Shown here piece by piece: positions 1 to 9,250 of a stretch of 54,250 bases of DNA. The notes under the pieces were generated by a model. That model was not told where the DNA came from, ran no database searches, and saw only the letters and a list, made by a program, of their open reading frames with translations. Made by a program: the position numbers and the translations under genes. Source of the DNA: Microbispora bryophytorum (GTDB lineage: Bacteria > Actinomycetota > Actinomycetes > Streptosporangiales > Streptosporangiaceae); NCBI RefSeq assembly GCF_006874465.1, contig NZ_VIRL01000033.1, positions 1-54,250 on the forward strand, written 5' to 3'. Positions within the stretch are counted from its first letter, which is position 1. Each line of letters starts with the position of its first letter.

Positions 1-653
<653 letters not shown>

Positions 654-666
654 CCCCACTCGACAC

Positions 667-700
667 GCCTCCGGTGCGGCCACCCCGCCGCGCCGGAGGT
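667..700. terminator. Possible bidirectional terminator between convergent genes
   Basis: CCTCCGG at 668-674 pairs with CCGGAGG at 693-699 around an 18-base loop, between the convergent esterase and phosphatase genes. The stem is short and has no T-tract, so the call rests mainly on position. Confidence 0.35.
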
Positions 701-717
701 CTCGACCCGCCGAGGGC

Positions 718-1944
718 TCAGGGGCTGAGCTGCTCGTGGGCCGTGCCGTGCCACTCGACGAGCAGCACGGTGGCGTCGTCGTGCAGCCGGCTGTCGTGAT
801 GTTCCATCACGGTCCGGATCAGGCGGCGCAGCGTCTCGGGCACCGGCAGGCCGGCGGCGTTCTGCCGGATCATGAACTCGACGAACCGGCCCAGCCCGAA
901 CTCGCCGCTGTCGGGGCTGCGCATCTCGGTGATGCCGTCGGTGTAGAGCAGGAGCCGGTCACCGGGCTCCAGTTGCTCCCGGCAGAGCAGGACGGGCAGG
1001 CCGAGGTCGAGTCCCATCGGGTGGGCGGGCGGGCATTGCAGGGTGGAGATCCAGCGGCCCTGGCGGATCAGCACCGGCGCGTGGTGGCCGCGGTTGACCC
1101 AGGTGAACAGACCGGTGGCGAGGTCGAGGTCGCCGATGATCGCCGTGACGAAGCGGTCGCCCCGGCCGAACTCGTCGATCAGCACCCGCTCGATCGCCTC
1201 GCTGTTGCGCACCAGGCTCGCACCCTGCCGCCACTGGTTGCGGCAGGCGGCCACCGCGAGGTTCGCGGTCAGTCCGGCCGACACGTCGTGCCCCATCGCG
1301 TCGAAGATCGCCACGTGCACCTGCTCGCCGGAGGTGGAGTAGTCGAACGCGTCGCCGCCGATCTCGTACGCCGGCTCAAGCACCGCGCCGATCGTCACCG
1401 AGGGGGTGGCGAAGGTCATCGGCGGCATCAGGTTCCACTGCATCTCGGCCGCCACGTTCATCGGGCGGCTCCGGACGAGGCGCGCGTGGCAGTCGCTGAA
1501 GGAGCGCTTGCTGACGACGACCAGCGCGAGGAGGGACGCGATGTGCCGCATACGCTCCTCGACGTCGTCGCCCTCCGACTCGGGGATCATGTGGAGCACG
1601 CCGAGGCGCTCGGTGCCGTCCAGCAGGGGAACCCACCACTGGCGCGGACCGCTGCCCTCCGGCCCGTTCCGCAGCATGCGGACCTCCTGGAAGGCGCGCC
1701 CGGCGAGCGTGGTGTCGATCTTCAGCTCCTCCGGCTGGGCGTCCGCTTCGCCGTGGCCGCACAGCCGGCGCAACACGCTCTGCTGAAGGTCGGCCAGGTA
1801 GACACCGATCCCCTTGAACCCCGCCTCGCGTCTGTGGCGGTCGATCAGCGACGGGATGTCCTCGAACGCGACCAGATGGCTGCCCTCCAGCATGCCCGTC
1901 AACGCGAGCGACAGCCCGTGAGAAGAGGGGATGCCCTGCTCCAT
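718..1944 (-). CDS. SpoIIE/PP2C-type serine phosphatase with N-terminal sensor region
   Basis: About 408 residues if started at the ATG at 1944, which has a G-rich stretch 7 bases upstream; a GTG at 1971 is the alternative. The N-terminal ~170 residues look like a GAF-type sensory region (SLIDRH, GVYLADLQQ, GVLHMIPE). The C-terminal half is a SpoIIE domain with its metal-binding motifs in order: EIGGDAFDY, DAMGHDVSAG, NRGHHAPVLI, YTDGITEMRS and DDATVLLVEW. Such enzymes dephosphorylate anti-anti-sigma proteins in actinomycete partner-switching networks. No membrane segment and no adjacent STAS or anti-sigma gene is present, so its partner is not local. The specific role is unknown. Confidence 0.85.
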   Translation of the reverse strand: MEQGIPSSHGLSLALTGMLEGSHLVAFEDIPSLIDRHRREAGFKGIGVYLADLQQSVLRRLCGHGEADAQPEELKIDTTLAGRAFQEVRMLRNGPEGSGPRQWWVPLLDGTERLGVLHMIPESEGDDVEERMRHIASLLALVVVSKRSFSDCHARLVRSRPMNVAAEMQWNLMPPMTFATPSVTIGAVLEPAYEIGGDAFDYSTSGEQVHVAIFDAMGHDVSAGLTANLAVAACRNQWRQGASLVRNSEAIERVLIDEFGRGDRFVTAIIGDLDLATGLFTWVNRGHHAPVLIRQGRWISTLQCPPAHPMGLDLGLPVLLCREQLEPGDRLLLYTDGITEMRSPDSGEFGLGRFVEFMIRQNAAGLPVPETLRRLIRTVMEHHDSRLHDDATVLLVEWHGTAHEQLSP

Positions 1945-2066
1945 CTGCCCACCCCCGTGGTCCTTGACCACCTACCCACGATGGGCCCCTACCCGTGGTG
2001 CGAGCCGCGATGCCATGACATTTTGAGAAACGAATTACCGCAGTAACGGGCGAGCCGGCGGCACGT

Positions 2067-2774
2067 TCAGTCGAAGAACCGGGCCAGCCGCCGCTCGCAG
2101 GCGGGCTCCTGGCCGTCCACGGCCGGAACCAGGTCCGCGAAAACCGTGGACTCGTCGCGCGTGACCAGCAGCGGATACCAGCATCGGCCCGCGTCGTCGG
2201 GCCGGCACAGGTGCTTGAACGTCTGCACGTCGATCAGCCGGACGTGCGTGGGGTCGGCCACCGCGTTGACGTGCCGCCACCAGGGCGCGAGGACGTGCAG
2301 CACGCCGCCCGGCCGCAGCACGCGGTGGCATTCGCGCAGCAGGGGCAGGTAGTCGGCCAGGTGCTCCAGCACGTGCACCACGAAGATCTGGTCCACCGAC
2401 GCGTCCGCCAGCGGCACCCCGTGGGCCAGGTCGGCCAGCACGTCGATCACCGGGCCGGGGCGCAGGTCGACGCCGATGTTGCCGGGGTGCTGCTTGGTGC
2501 CGCCGCAGCCGAGATCGACGACCCGGGGCGGGGCGCCGGCCACCCGCACCCGGTCCCACACCGCCAGCACCCCGGCCAGGCGGCCGAGACGCTCGCGCAG
2601 CACGGCGAGGTCGGCGGTGGCCGGCACGTCGCCCTCGACGTGGGCCACCCCGCCGTCGAAACGGACCCGCACGTCCAGGCCGCGCAGCCGGGAATCGTGC
2701 GCCAGGAGGTCGGCCGCGGCCTCGTCGAGGTCCCGGTCGACCAGGCCACGCCGACGCATGTCCATGCCGTCCAC
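2067..2774 (-). CDS. BON domain-class I methyltransferase fusion
   Basis: 235 residues. Residues ~13-78 resemble a BON domain (AAADLLAHDSRLRGLDVRV, then GGVAHVEGDV). Residues ~84-200 are a Rossmann SAM-dependent methyltransferase: VDLGCGG at 86-92 (motif I), IGVDL (motif II acidic residue), then FVVHVLEHL and VLRPGGVLHVLAPWW, the usual motifs of Methyltransf_11 proteins. The substrate cannot be read from the sequence. BON domains usually bind membranes or small ligands and are found in envelope or osmotic-stress proteins; joined to a cytosolic methyltransferase they may act as a targeting or ligand-binding module. The gene is divergent from the small ORF at 2948. Confidence 0.8.
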   Translation of the reverse strand: MDGMDMRRRGLVDRDLDEAAADLLAHDSRLRGLDVRVRFDGGVAHVEGDVPATADLAVLRERLGRLAGVLAVWDRVRVAGAPPRVVDLGCGGTKQHPGNIGVDLRPGPVIDVLADLAHGVPLADASVDQIFVVHVLEHLADYLPLLRECHRVLRPGGVLHVLAPWWRHVNAVADPTHVRLIDVQTFKHLCRPDDAGRCWYPLLVTRDESTVFADLVPAVDGQEPACERRLARFFD

Positions 2775-2947
2775 TCCTCGCTCCGATCACCTGTCGTCTA
2801 CCCCCGGGAGGCCCGGGCGTACGCATGAGGGGCCTTTGCGAAGATGAATGAAGGCCGTACGACGGGGGCAGGTGAGCGGTCATGGGTGATCCGCGGGCCG
2901 GGGGGACCGGCGGACAGCGGCGAGGACACGTGGGAGGAGACGCGGAC

Positions 2948-3148
2948 GTGGTGGCGGACAGATCCGGAGCACGGGACGCGAGGGGCGCCTCGCCCGAGCC
3001 GCTGACACCGGAACCGGACGACGAGGGCCTGGAGACGATGATCGGCGGTGTGTCCGACATCGAGACGCCGGCCGCCGAGACGCCGCCCGCGACCGGGGAG
3101 GAGTCGGCGATGCCCGAGCCAGAGCCCGACATCGGCCCGACCTCCTGA
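2948..3148 (+). CDS. Small acidic Pro/Glu-rich hypothetical protein
   Basis: An ORF of about 66 residues, very acidic and Pro/Glu-rich (PEPDDEGLETM, PEPEPDIGPTS), with high-GC third positions. The GTG at 2948 lies 9 bases after a strong GGGAGGA ribosome binding site and is preferred over the in-frame ATG at 2882, which has a weak site. No domain, signal peptide or membrane segment is visible. It is probably a real but uncharacterised, disordered protein. It ends just before a hairpin at 3200-3233. Confidence 0.45.
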   Translation: MVADRSGARDARGASPEPLTPEPDDEGLETMIGGVSDIETPAAETPPATGEESAMPEPEPDIGPTS

Positions 3149-3199
3149 GCCGTCCCGGCTCCGCGCGGGTGGGAGGGCGGTCTCGGCCGACTCGGCGGC

Positions 3200-3233
3200 A
3201 GGGCTCGCCTTCAGGATCAGGTGTGCGAGCCCT
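3200..3233. terminator. Hairpin between convergent genes
   Basis: AGGGCTCGC at 3200-3208 pairs perfectly with GCGAGCCCT at 3225-3233 around a 16-base loop. It lies between the small ORF ending at 3148 and the leftward enzyme gene ending at 3303, so it is placed to stop both transcripts. Confidence 0.5.
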
Positions 3234-3302
3234 CCGCAGGTGAGACCGGCTGCGGGGAGCACATGCCATCCCGAGAACGCGTACGGCCGGTTGGCCGCGC
3301 GT

Positions 3303-5801
3303 TCACGGGTGGCCGACCAGCTCCACCGTGCCGCGTGCGCCGTCCACTCTGATCCTGTCGCCGTCGCGGACCCGCGTGGTGGCGTTGCCGGTGCCCACGA
3401 CGGCGGGAATGCCCAGCTCGCGGGCCACGATGGAGGCGTGCGACAGCGGCGCCCCTACGTCGGTGACCACCGCCGCCGCGCGCGGGAACAGCGGCGTCCA
3501 GCCCACGTTGGTGAGAGTGGTGACCAGGATCTCGCCGGGCTGGAGCCGTTCCCCGTCCTCGGGCCGGGCGATCACCCTGGCGACTCCCTCGACCACGCCG
3601 GGCGCGCCGGGGAAGCCGGTCACGGTGTCCACGGCCGGGGGGACCGCGCCGCAGGCGTCGTAGACGTCGGCGCGCCTGCCGGGGTCGGTCGCCCAGCGAA
3701 CGGGGTCGAACCGGCCCACGATGAGCGTCGGGTACGGCGGGAGCGCAGCGTACATCTCGTATGTCGCCCGCCGCACGGGCACCCGTTCCAGCGGCGTGGC
3801 GTCGCCGCGGAGCAGGGCGAGTAGCTCGTCGAGGTAGAGGTGGAACAGGTCGTCTCCGTGGCCCGTCAGCTCGCCGGCCCGCAGAACGAAGTCCCGCAGC
3901 ACCCAGAACGCGCGGATGACCTCCGACCGGGTGGCCTCGCGGTCGCGCACCACCCCGGCCCAGCGCGCGACCCTGGCCCGCATCCCGGCCTCGCGGCGGG
4001 GGTGGCGCCGGGCGAACCGCGCCCACGCCTCCTCCCTGGCCTCGCGCTGCCGGGCCAGCAGGACGTCCGCGTCGGCCCGTGTGTCCCGCAGCCCCGCGAG
4101 CTGAGCGTCGATCCAGGCGGGGTCCTCCCCGGGGCGCGGGACGGACACCTCGAACTCGTGCGGGCCGCGGTGGCCGTAGAGCCTGGTGAAGGTCTCCCTG
4201 GTGATCTCGCCGGAGGCCAGCCGGCCCAGCCCCGTGATCAGGCCGAGGCTGGCCAGCTCGCCCTCGCCGCCCGCGCCCGTAAGGATGGCGTCTGCGTCGG
4301 TCTCGCCCACCAGCTTGCGCAGGCTGCCGCGGGTGAGGACGAGCGTGCCGCCGTCCTGCCGGCCCGCGGCCTCCAGCATGCGGCAGGCCGTGCGGAAATG
4401 CGGCTCGACGGCCCGCGACCACAGGCCGGCCAGTTCCGGCGCCGACGAGGTGGACCGGATCGCGGCGCGCAGTTCCTCGCATCGCTCCAGGGAGGTGGAC
4501 AGGAAGGCCCGCATGCCTCCGAGGCTCGCCCTGACCCTGCGCCGGCGGCGTACGGCCAAGGGCACCACCGTTGTGATGATCTGCCACCGGGACATCTCGA
4601 GCGGCGGCACGTCCAGGCCCGGCGGCAGCTTGCCGAAGACCTGCTCGATCGCACCGAGCCTGCTCCCCATGCCCAACGCCCGGGCGACGGAGACCGCGAT
4701 GCTCAGGTTCATGTAGAAACGGCCGCCGATGTTGCCGACCAGGTCGAAGCCGGGCAGCGCGGAGGCCGACATGGCCTCGTTGATGAACAGACGGACGAAC
4801 GACCAGGTGATGGGCGTCATGACGTCGGGGATGGCCTCCCCGAGGTTGCCGGACGTCCACAGGTAGTCGCGCTTGAGGCTGTCGTTCCACTCCTCCACCC
4901 GTGACCCGGAAGCGGTGATCGGGCGGGCCTGGACGAGGGCGAACGTGCCCGCGCGCATGGTCCATTCCACGTCCATCGGCGTGCCGTACAGGGCCTGGAC
5001 GCGCGCTCCCAGCTCGGCCAGCGCCAGGGCCTGCGCCCCGGACAGGACGGGAGCCCGGCGCATGTCCTCGGGGACCGGCTCCTCGCGGGTGCCGCCGGGG
5101 GCGCGGACGGTCATGACGGTCTTGTCGCCGGTCCGCTCCTCGACGACCGCGGCGCCGGAGACGACGACCGTGTCGGGGATGACATGGCCGCCGACCACGG
5201 CCTCGCCCAGGCCCCACGACGCGTTGATCACGGTCCTGTCGTGCGCGCCGGTGACGGGGTCGGCGGTGAACATGACGCCCGCCGCGTCGGCGTCCACGAG
5301 CTCCTGCACCACGACCGCCAGGGCGACGTCGTCGTGTGGCACGCCGTTCTGCTCCCGGTAGGCGATGGCGCGGGAGTTCCAGAGGGAGGCCCAGCAGCGC
5401 TTGACCGCGTCGAGCAGCTCATCGGCTCTGACGTTGAGGAAGGTGTCCTGCTGCCCGGCGAACGACATGCCGGGAAGGTCCTCAGCGGTGGCGGACGAGC
5501 GCACGGCCACCGGGACGTCGTCGCCCAGTGCCGCATGAGCGGCGCGGATCTCCGCGGCGATCGGCTCGGGAAGCTCGCGCCCGGCGAACAGGGCGGCGAT
5601 CCGCTCGGCGTCGCCCGCCGCGGCGGCGGCCAGCGTCTCCTCGCGGAAGTCCGCTACGAAGGCCCGGTAGGCCTCGGTGGTGATGTGGAAGCCGCCGGGG
5701 ACGGGCAGCCCTGCCCGTGCGAGGGTGGCCAGCGAGGCGCCCTTCCCGCCCACGGTGGCGAGGTCGGCGCCGGTGTCGTCCAGGGGGATGACGACCTTCA
5801 T
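3303..5801 (-). CDS. Rifampin phosphotransferase/PEP synthase-like dikinase
   Basis: 832 residues, close to rifampin phosphotransferases (Rph, about 865) and PEP synthases (about 790). An N-terminal ATP-grasp domain (~1-300) has VGGKGASLATLARAGLPVP, VAVRSSATAEDLPG and VEWTMRAGTFALVQARPI. A variable middle region of ~300-720 follows, where Rph enzymes bind the antibiotic. The C-terminal phosphohistidine swivelling domain has GAPLSHASIVARELGIPAV with candidate catalytic His788. Members transfer the ATP beta-phosphate through this His to rifamycin or pyruvate. The domain order is the Rph/PEP-synthase order and there is no PTS EI-type C-terminal barrel. It lies one base downstream of a TetR gene, which favours drug- or metabolite-induced expression over central metabolism. 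Rifampin as the substrate is inferred. Confidence 0.8.
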   Translation of the reverse strand: MKVVIPLDDTGADLATVGGKGASLATLARAGLPVPGGFHITTEAYRAFVADFREETLAAAAAGDAERIAALFAGRELPEPIAAEIRAAHAALGDDVPVAVRSSATAEDLPGMSFAGQQDTFLNVRADELLDAVKRCWASLWNSRAIAYREQNGVPHDDVALAVVVQELVDADAAGVMFTADPVTGAHDRTVINASWGLGEAVVGGHVIPDTVVVSGAAVVEERTGDKTVMTVRAPGGTREEPVPEDMRRAPVLSGAQALALAELGARVQALYGTPMDVEWTMRAGTFALVQARPITASGSRVEEWNDSLKRDYLWTSGNLGEAIPDVMTPITWSFVRLFINEAMSASALPGFDLVGNIGGRFYMNLSIAVSVARALGMGSRLGAIEQVFGKLPPGLDVPPLEMSRWQIITTVVPLAVRRRRRVRASLGGMRAFLSTSLERCEELRAAIRSTSSAPELAGLWSRAVEPHFRTACRMLEAAGRQDGGTLVLTRGSLRKLVGETDADAILTGAGGEGELASLGLITGLGRLASGEITRETFTRLYGHRGPHEFEVSVPRPGEDPAWIDAQLAGLRDTRADADVLLARQREAREEAWARFARRHPRREAGMRARVARWAGVVRDREATRSEVIRAFWVLRDFVLRAGELTGHGDDLFHLYLDELLALLRGDATPLERVPVRRATYEMYAALPPYPTLIVGRFDPVRWATDPGRRADVYDACGAVPPAVDTVTGFPGAPGVVEGVARVIARPEDGERLQPGEILVTTLTNVGWTPLFPRAAAVVTDVGAPLSHASIVARELGIPAVVGTGNATTRVRDGDRIRVDGARGTVELVGHP

Positions 5802-5802
5802 G

Positions 5803-6519
5803 TCACACGCTCCTCGGAGAGCTCAGGGAGTCCGCCAGCTTGCGCCGGGCGACGTAAGTCATCGAGTCGAGATAGTCGAGGGTGGCCCGTTCCACAGCGT
5901 CTACGGCGTCATCCGGCAGCGCCCGTCCGGTGCCGATGGCGCGCTCGACCATGTCGGCGAGCAGCGGGGCGAGTCGCTCCTCCGGGGGAGGCCCGCCGGG
6001 GAGCATCCACGGCACGGTGAGGAACCCGTAAATGATCGAGCCGATCACCAGGACGTGGTCGCCCGACAGGTCCCTGGCCGCGCCCACCTGTATCAGCGCG
6101 GCGTAGTAGGCGTCCAACGCCTCGCCCGGGTTCACCGCGCCGGGGCCGTGCCGCTTCTGCCGGACGAGCTTGCCGAGCACCTCCGAGTCGCCGACGAGCG
6201 CCGCCTTGAGCAACGGCCGGCGCAGCAAGCCCGCGGCGATCCCGGCGAACAGTTCACGCGGGGTGGCGGGACCGCTCCGCCGCACCTCCTCGAGCATCCG
6301 CACCCGCTCCCGGCGCAGTAACGCGGCGAAGAGCGCGTCGCGCGTTCTCCAGTGCAGGTAGATGGTGCCCTTGGCGACACCGGCCTGCTTGGCGACGTCG
6401 TCGATCGTCGTCTTGTCGTAGCCCCACCGGCCGATCAGCTCCGCGGCGGCGTCGAGGATGCGGTTCGCCCGCTCCACCTGGCGCGCCGGATCCTGCGGGG
6501 GCCGTCCTACTTTGGTCAT
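5803..6519 (-). CDS. TetR-family regulator coupled to the Rph-like gene
   Basis: 238 residues. The N-terminal TetR helix-turn-helix at ~18-65 is clear (ANRILDAAAELIGRWGYDKT, VAKQAGVAKGTIYLHW). The C-terminal ligand domain (~70-225) is not assignable to a subfamily. The stop codon is separated by one base from the start of the Rph-like gene, so the two are co-transcribed and probably translationally coupled. An inverted repeat directly upstream (6533-6566) is the expected autoregulatory operator. The usual model is that a ligand, perhaps the drug or its product, releases the repressor and turns both genes on. Confidence 0.88.
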   Translation of the reverse strand: MTKVGRPPQDPARQVERANRILDAAAELIGRWGYDKTTIDDVAKQAGVAKGTIYLHWRTRDALFAALLRRERVRMLEEVRRSGPATPRELFAGIAAGLLRRPLLKAALVGDSEVLGKLVRQKRHGPGAVNPGEALDAYYAALIQVGAARDLSGDHVLVIGSIIYGFLTVPWMLPGGPPPEERLAPLLADMVERAIGTGRALPDDAVDAVERATLDYLDSMTYVARRKLADSLSSPRSV

Positions 6520-6532
6520 CCGCCCATCCTCA

Positions 6533-6566
6533 TTGATTGACTAGATGACGCTATATGGTCAATTAA
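6533..6566. promoter_or_regulatory. Candidate TetR operator
   Basis: TTGATTGACT at 6533-6542 and GGTCAATTAA at 6557-6566 form an imperfect inverted repeat (8 of 10 pairs; half-site TTrATTGACy) across a 14-base AT-richer centre. It sits just upstream of the TetR start at 6519. Both the local low GC and the position fit a TetR operator overlapping the promoter. Confidence 0.55.
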
Positions 6567-6612
6567 TTGGGTGCAAGAGTGCCGCGAGTCCGATCGGGCC
6601 GACCGGCCGCTG

Positions 6613-8136
6613 TCAGGGGCCGGCCCGGCCCGCGGTGGGTTTGATCCAGTCGAAGGAGCGCTCGACCGCCCGCCGCCAGTTGTCGTACTCGTCCGCGCGC
6701 CGCTTCGGGTCCATCGCCGGCGTCCACTGCGCGGCGCGGTGCCAGTTGCGCCGCAGGCCCTCCAGGTCGGGCCAGTAGCCGACGGCGAGCCCGGCGGCGT
6801 ACGCCGCGCCGAGGGAGACGGTCTCCGCGACCATGGGGCGGACCACCGGCACGTCCAGCACGTCGGCGATGAACTGCATGAGCAGGTTGTCGGACGTCAT
6901 GCCGCCGTCGACCTTTAGAGTGGTGAGGGCGATGCCCGCGTCGGCGTTCATGGCGTCGACCACCTCGCGGGTCTGCCAGCCCGTGGCCTCCAGCACCGCG
7001 CGGGCGAGGTGGCCCTTCGTGATGTACGAGGTGAGCCCGACGATGACACCACGGGCCTCGCTGCGCCAGTGGGGCGCGAACAGCCCGGAGAACGCCGGGA
7101 CGATGTAGCAGCCGCCGTTGTCGTCGACCGTGCGCGCGAGGGTCTCGATCTCCGGCGCGGTGCCGATGATCCCGAGCCCGTCCCTGAACCACTGCACGAG
7201 CGCGCCGGTGATCGCGATGGAGCCCTCCAGGGCGTACACCGCGGGCTGGTCGCCGATCTGGTAGCCGACCGTGGTGAGCAGGCCGTGGGTGGAGGCGACC
7301 GGCTCGGTGCCGGTGTTGAGCAGCAGGAAGGCGCCGGTGCCGTAGGTGCACTTGGCCTCGCCGCGGTGGAAGCAGGTCTGCCCGAACAGCGCGGCCTGCT
7401 GGTCGCCGAGCGCCGCGGAGATCCGCACGCCGGGCAGCACCCGCCGGGCCACGCCGTACGTCTCGCTGGACGGGCGGATCTCCGGCAGCATCGCGCGGGG
7501 GATGCCGAAGAAGCCGAGCAGGACCGGGTCCCAGTCGAGGTCGCGCAGGTTCATCAGCAAGGTTCGGCTGGCGTTGGTCACGTCGGTGACGTGGACGCCG
7601 CCGTCCGGGCCGCCGGTGAGGTTCCAGATGAGCCAGCTCTCCATCGTGCCGAACAGGACCTCGCCGCGCTCGGCGCGCTCGCGCAGCCCGTCGGTGTCGT
7701 CCAGCAGCCAGCGGACGGTGGGGGCGGAGAAGTAGGTGGCCAGAGGCAGGCCGCAGCGCTCACGCACCACGTGCGCGTCGGGGTGGCGGGACAGCTCGTC
7801 GACCAGGGTGCCGGTCCGGGTGTCCTGCCAGACGACGGCGGGGGTGACCGGGACGCCCGTGCGCCGGTCCCACAGCACCGTCGTCTCCCGCTGGTTGGCG
7901 ATGCCGACGGCGGCGACCTCGCCGGGCCCGATGCCCGCCTGGGCGAGCGCCTGCGGGCCGATCCGCTCCAGGTTGCGCCAGATCTCGACGGCGTCGTGCT
8001 CCACCCATCCGGGACGCGGGAAGTGCTGCTTGTGCTCCCGCTGCGTCACCGAGACCAGCCGGCCGCGCTGGTCGAACAGGATGCACCGGGTCGAGGTGGT
8101 GCCTTGGTCGATGGACATCACGTAGCGCTGGGTCAC
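6613..8136 (-). CDS. glpK: Glycerol kinase, first copy (gylR-linked)
   Basis: 507 residues from the GTG at 8136, preceded by GAAGG at 9 bases; the frame stays open further upstream, but that part lacks family similarity. It phosphorylates glycerol to sn-glycerol-3-phosphate with ATP in the cytoplasm. The FGGY-kinase phosphate-1 motif is [14 protein letters not shown] near the N-terminus. [23 protein letters not shown] and [12 protein letters not shown] segments follow, then [15 protein letters not shown] and [14 protein letters not shown] near the C-terminus. All are typical of GlpK. It lies 46 bases downstream of the IclR regulator on the same strand, so it is likely co-transcribed with it. 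A second full-length glpK is at 10148 on the other strand. Confidence 0.93.
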   Translation of the reverse strand: MTQRYVMSIDQGTTSTRCILFDQRGRLVSVTQREHKQHFPRPGWVEHDAVEIWRNLERIGPQALAQAGIGPGEVAAVGIANQRETTVLWDRRTGVPVTPAVVWQDTRTGTLVDELSRHPDAHVVRERCGLPLATYFSAPTVRWLLDDTDGLRERAERGEVLFGTMESWLIWNLTGGPDGGVHVTDVTNASRTLLMNLRDLDWDPVLLGFFGIPRAMLPEIRPSSETYGVARRVLPGVRISAALGDQQAALFGQTCFHRGEAKCTYGTGAFLLLNTGTEPVASTHGLLTTVGYQIGDQPAVYALEGSIAITGALVQWFRDGLGIIGTAPEIETLARTVDDNGGCYIVPAFSGLFAPHWRSEARGVIVGLTSYITKGHLARAVLEATGWQTREVVDAMNADAGIALTTLKVDGGMTSDNLLMQFIADVLDVPVVRPMVAETVSLGAAYAAGLAVGYWPDLEGLRRNWHRAAQWTPAMDPKRRADEYDNWRRAVERSFDWIKPTAGRAGP

Positions 8137-8182
8137 GGCGGTCAACCTTCGGGCGGCGAATGCGGTGTGGGGGTGGGGAGGG

Positions 8183-8980
8183 TCACCAGCGGGAGGCGCC
8201 GAGGTCGCGGGAGACGGCCCGCGCCGCGTCGCGCACGTAGCCCACCAGTTCTGGCCGGGGACGCCCGCCGGAGTCACAGATCCGCTCGGTGGCGCCGGAG
8301 ACGCCCATCGCGCCCACCACGAGTCCCCCGTACCCCCTGATGGGGGCGGCCACCCCCGCCTCGCCCATGCCGGCCTCGTCGGCGTCCGACGCCCAGCCGT
8401 GCTCGCGCACGGTCGCGAGCATGCGCGACATCTCCCGCTGCGTGCGCGCGGTGCGGCGGGTGAACTGCTCCAGCTCTCCGTCCCGTACGGCGTCGTGCAG
8501 TGCGGCGGCCGCGTTGGCGTCGAAGGCGAGCAGCACCTTGCCGATCGCCGTGGCGTGCAGGGGCAGGAGCATGCCGACGTCGAGGGTCTGCAGGCTGTCG
8601 TCAGGCCGGAAGACGTGGTGGACGACCAGGACCCTGCCCTGGAGGTGGGTGCCGATCCGCACCGCCTCGCCGCTGCGCGCGGCCAGGGCGTCGGCCCAGT
8701 TGATCGCCCGCGAGCGGAGCTCGTTCACGTCGAGGTAGCTGGTGCCCAGGTGCAGCAGCGCCGCGCCGAGCTGGTACTTGCCGGTCGCCTCGTCCTGCTC
8801 GACGAAGCCGACGAGCTGGAGGGTGCGCAGGATGCCGTGTGCCGTGCCGCGGGCCAGTCCCAGGGAGTTCGCGATCTCGGTGAGGCCGAGCCGCCCCGAT
8901 CCCTGGGCGAGCAGCCGCAGAATCGCGGCGGCGCGCTCGATGGACTGGATCGGACCCGGCACGCACCGGATCCTAGCCAT
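8183..8980 (-). CDS. gylR: GylR-type IclR-family regulator of glycerol genes
   Basis: About 265 residues from the ATG at 8980; a GTG at 8962 preceded by AGGA is an alternative. The N-terminal winged helix (~7-70) includes [38 protein letters not shown] and [11 protein letters not shown]. The C-terminal IclR effector domain (~80-260) has [16 protein letters not shown] and [15 protein letters not shown]. These segments closely resemble Streptomyces GylR as I recall it; GylR represses the glycerol operon and is relieved by glycerol-3-phosphate. The position between two glycerol operons supports this. It probably controls both itself with glpK on this strand and glpFKD on the other. Confidence 0.88.
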   Translation of the reverse strand: MARIRCVPGPIQSIERAAAILRLLAQGSGRLGLTEIANSLGLARGTAHGILRTLQLVGFVEQDEATGKYQLGAALLHLGTSYLDVNELRSRAINWADALAARSGEAVRIGTHLQGRVLVVHHVFRPDDSLQTLDVGMLLPLHATAIGKVLLAFDANAAAALHDAVRDGELEQFTRRTARTQREMSRMLATVREHGWASDADEAGMGEAGVAAPIRGYGGLVVGAMGVSGATERICDSGGRPRPELVGYVRDAARAVSRDLGASRW

Positions 8981-8993
8981 GTCGGAAGGCGTA

Positions 8994-9006
8994 CGACAAT
9001 GTCGAC
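8994..9006. promoter_or_regulatory. Candidate GylR site, gylR side
   Basis: CGACAATGTCGAC lies 13 bases upstream of the gylR start. The same 13-mer with one change occurs at 9131-9143, just upstream of the glpF promoter. Recurrence at both ends of a divergent regulator/operon gap suggests binding sites for the local regulator. Confidence 0.45.
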
Positions 9007-9130
9007 ACCTGACCGAACCTGCTGTGGCGTACTTCTGGAAGATCTTTTGCCTACGGAGGGGTGTGCGTGAAATGTGTGAGTTTGCGGCATACCCGGGATG
9101 GAGTGCGAGGCACACAATGGGACCAGCGTT

Positions 9131-9143
9131 CGACAATGCCGAC
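9131..9143. promoter_or_regulatory. Candidate GylR site, glpF side
   Basis: CGACAATGCCGAC ends 9 bases before the -35 box of the glpF promoter and matches 12 of 13 bases of the site at 8994-9006. The position suits control of the rightward glpFKD operon. Confidence 0.45.
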
Positions 9144-9152
9144 GATCATTCG

Positions 9153-9181
9153 TTGACGCTCTCTTGGGCGACGTTTAACGT
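9153..9181 (+). promoter_or_regulatory. Promoter of glpF-glpK-glpD
   Basis: TTGACG at 9153-9158 and TAACGT at 9176-9181 are separated by 17 bases, a good match to the housekeeping sigma-factor consensus. They lie about 70 bases upstream of the glpF start, which has an AAGGAGGAG ribosome binding site. Confidence 0.6.
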
Positions 9182-9250
9182 CCGGACAACCGGCGGTGCT
9201 CACAGCGAGCACCTCGGGGGACGCGACGGGCGTGGTCAAGGAGGAGACAC

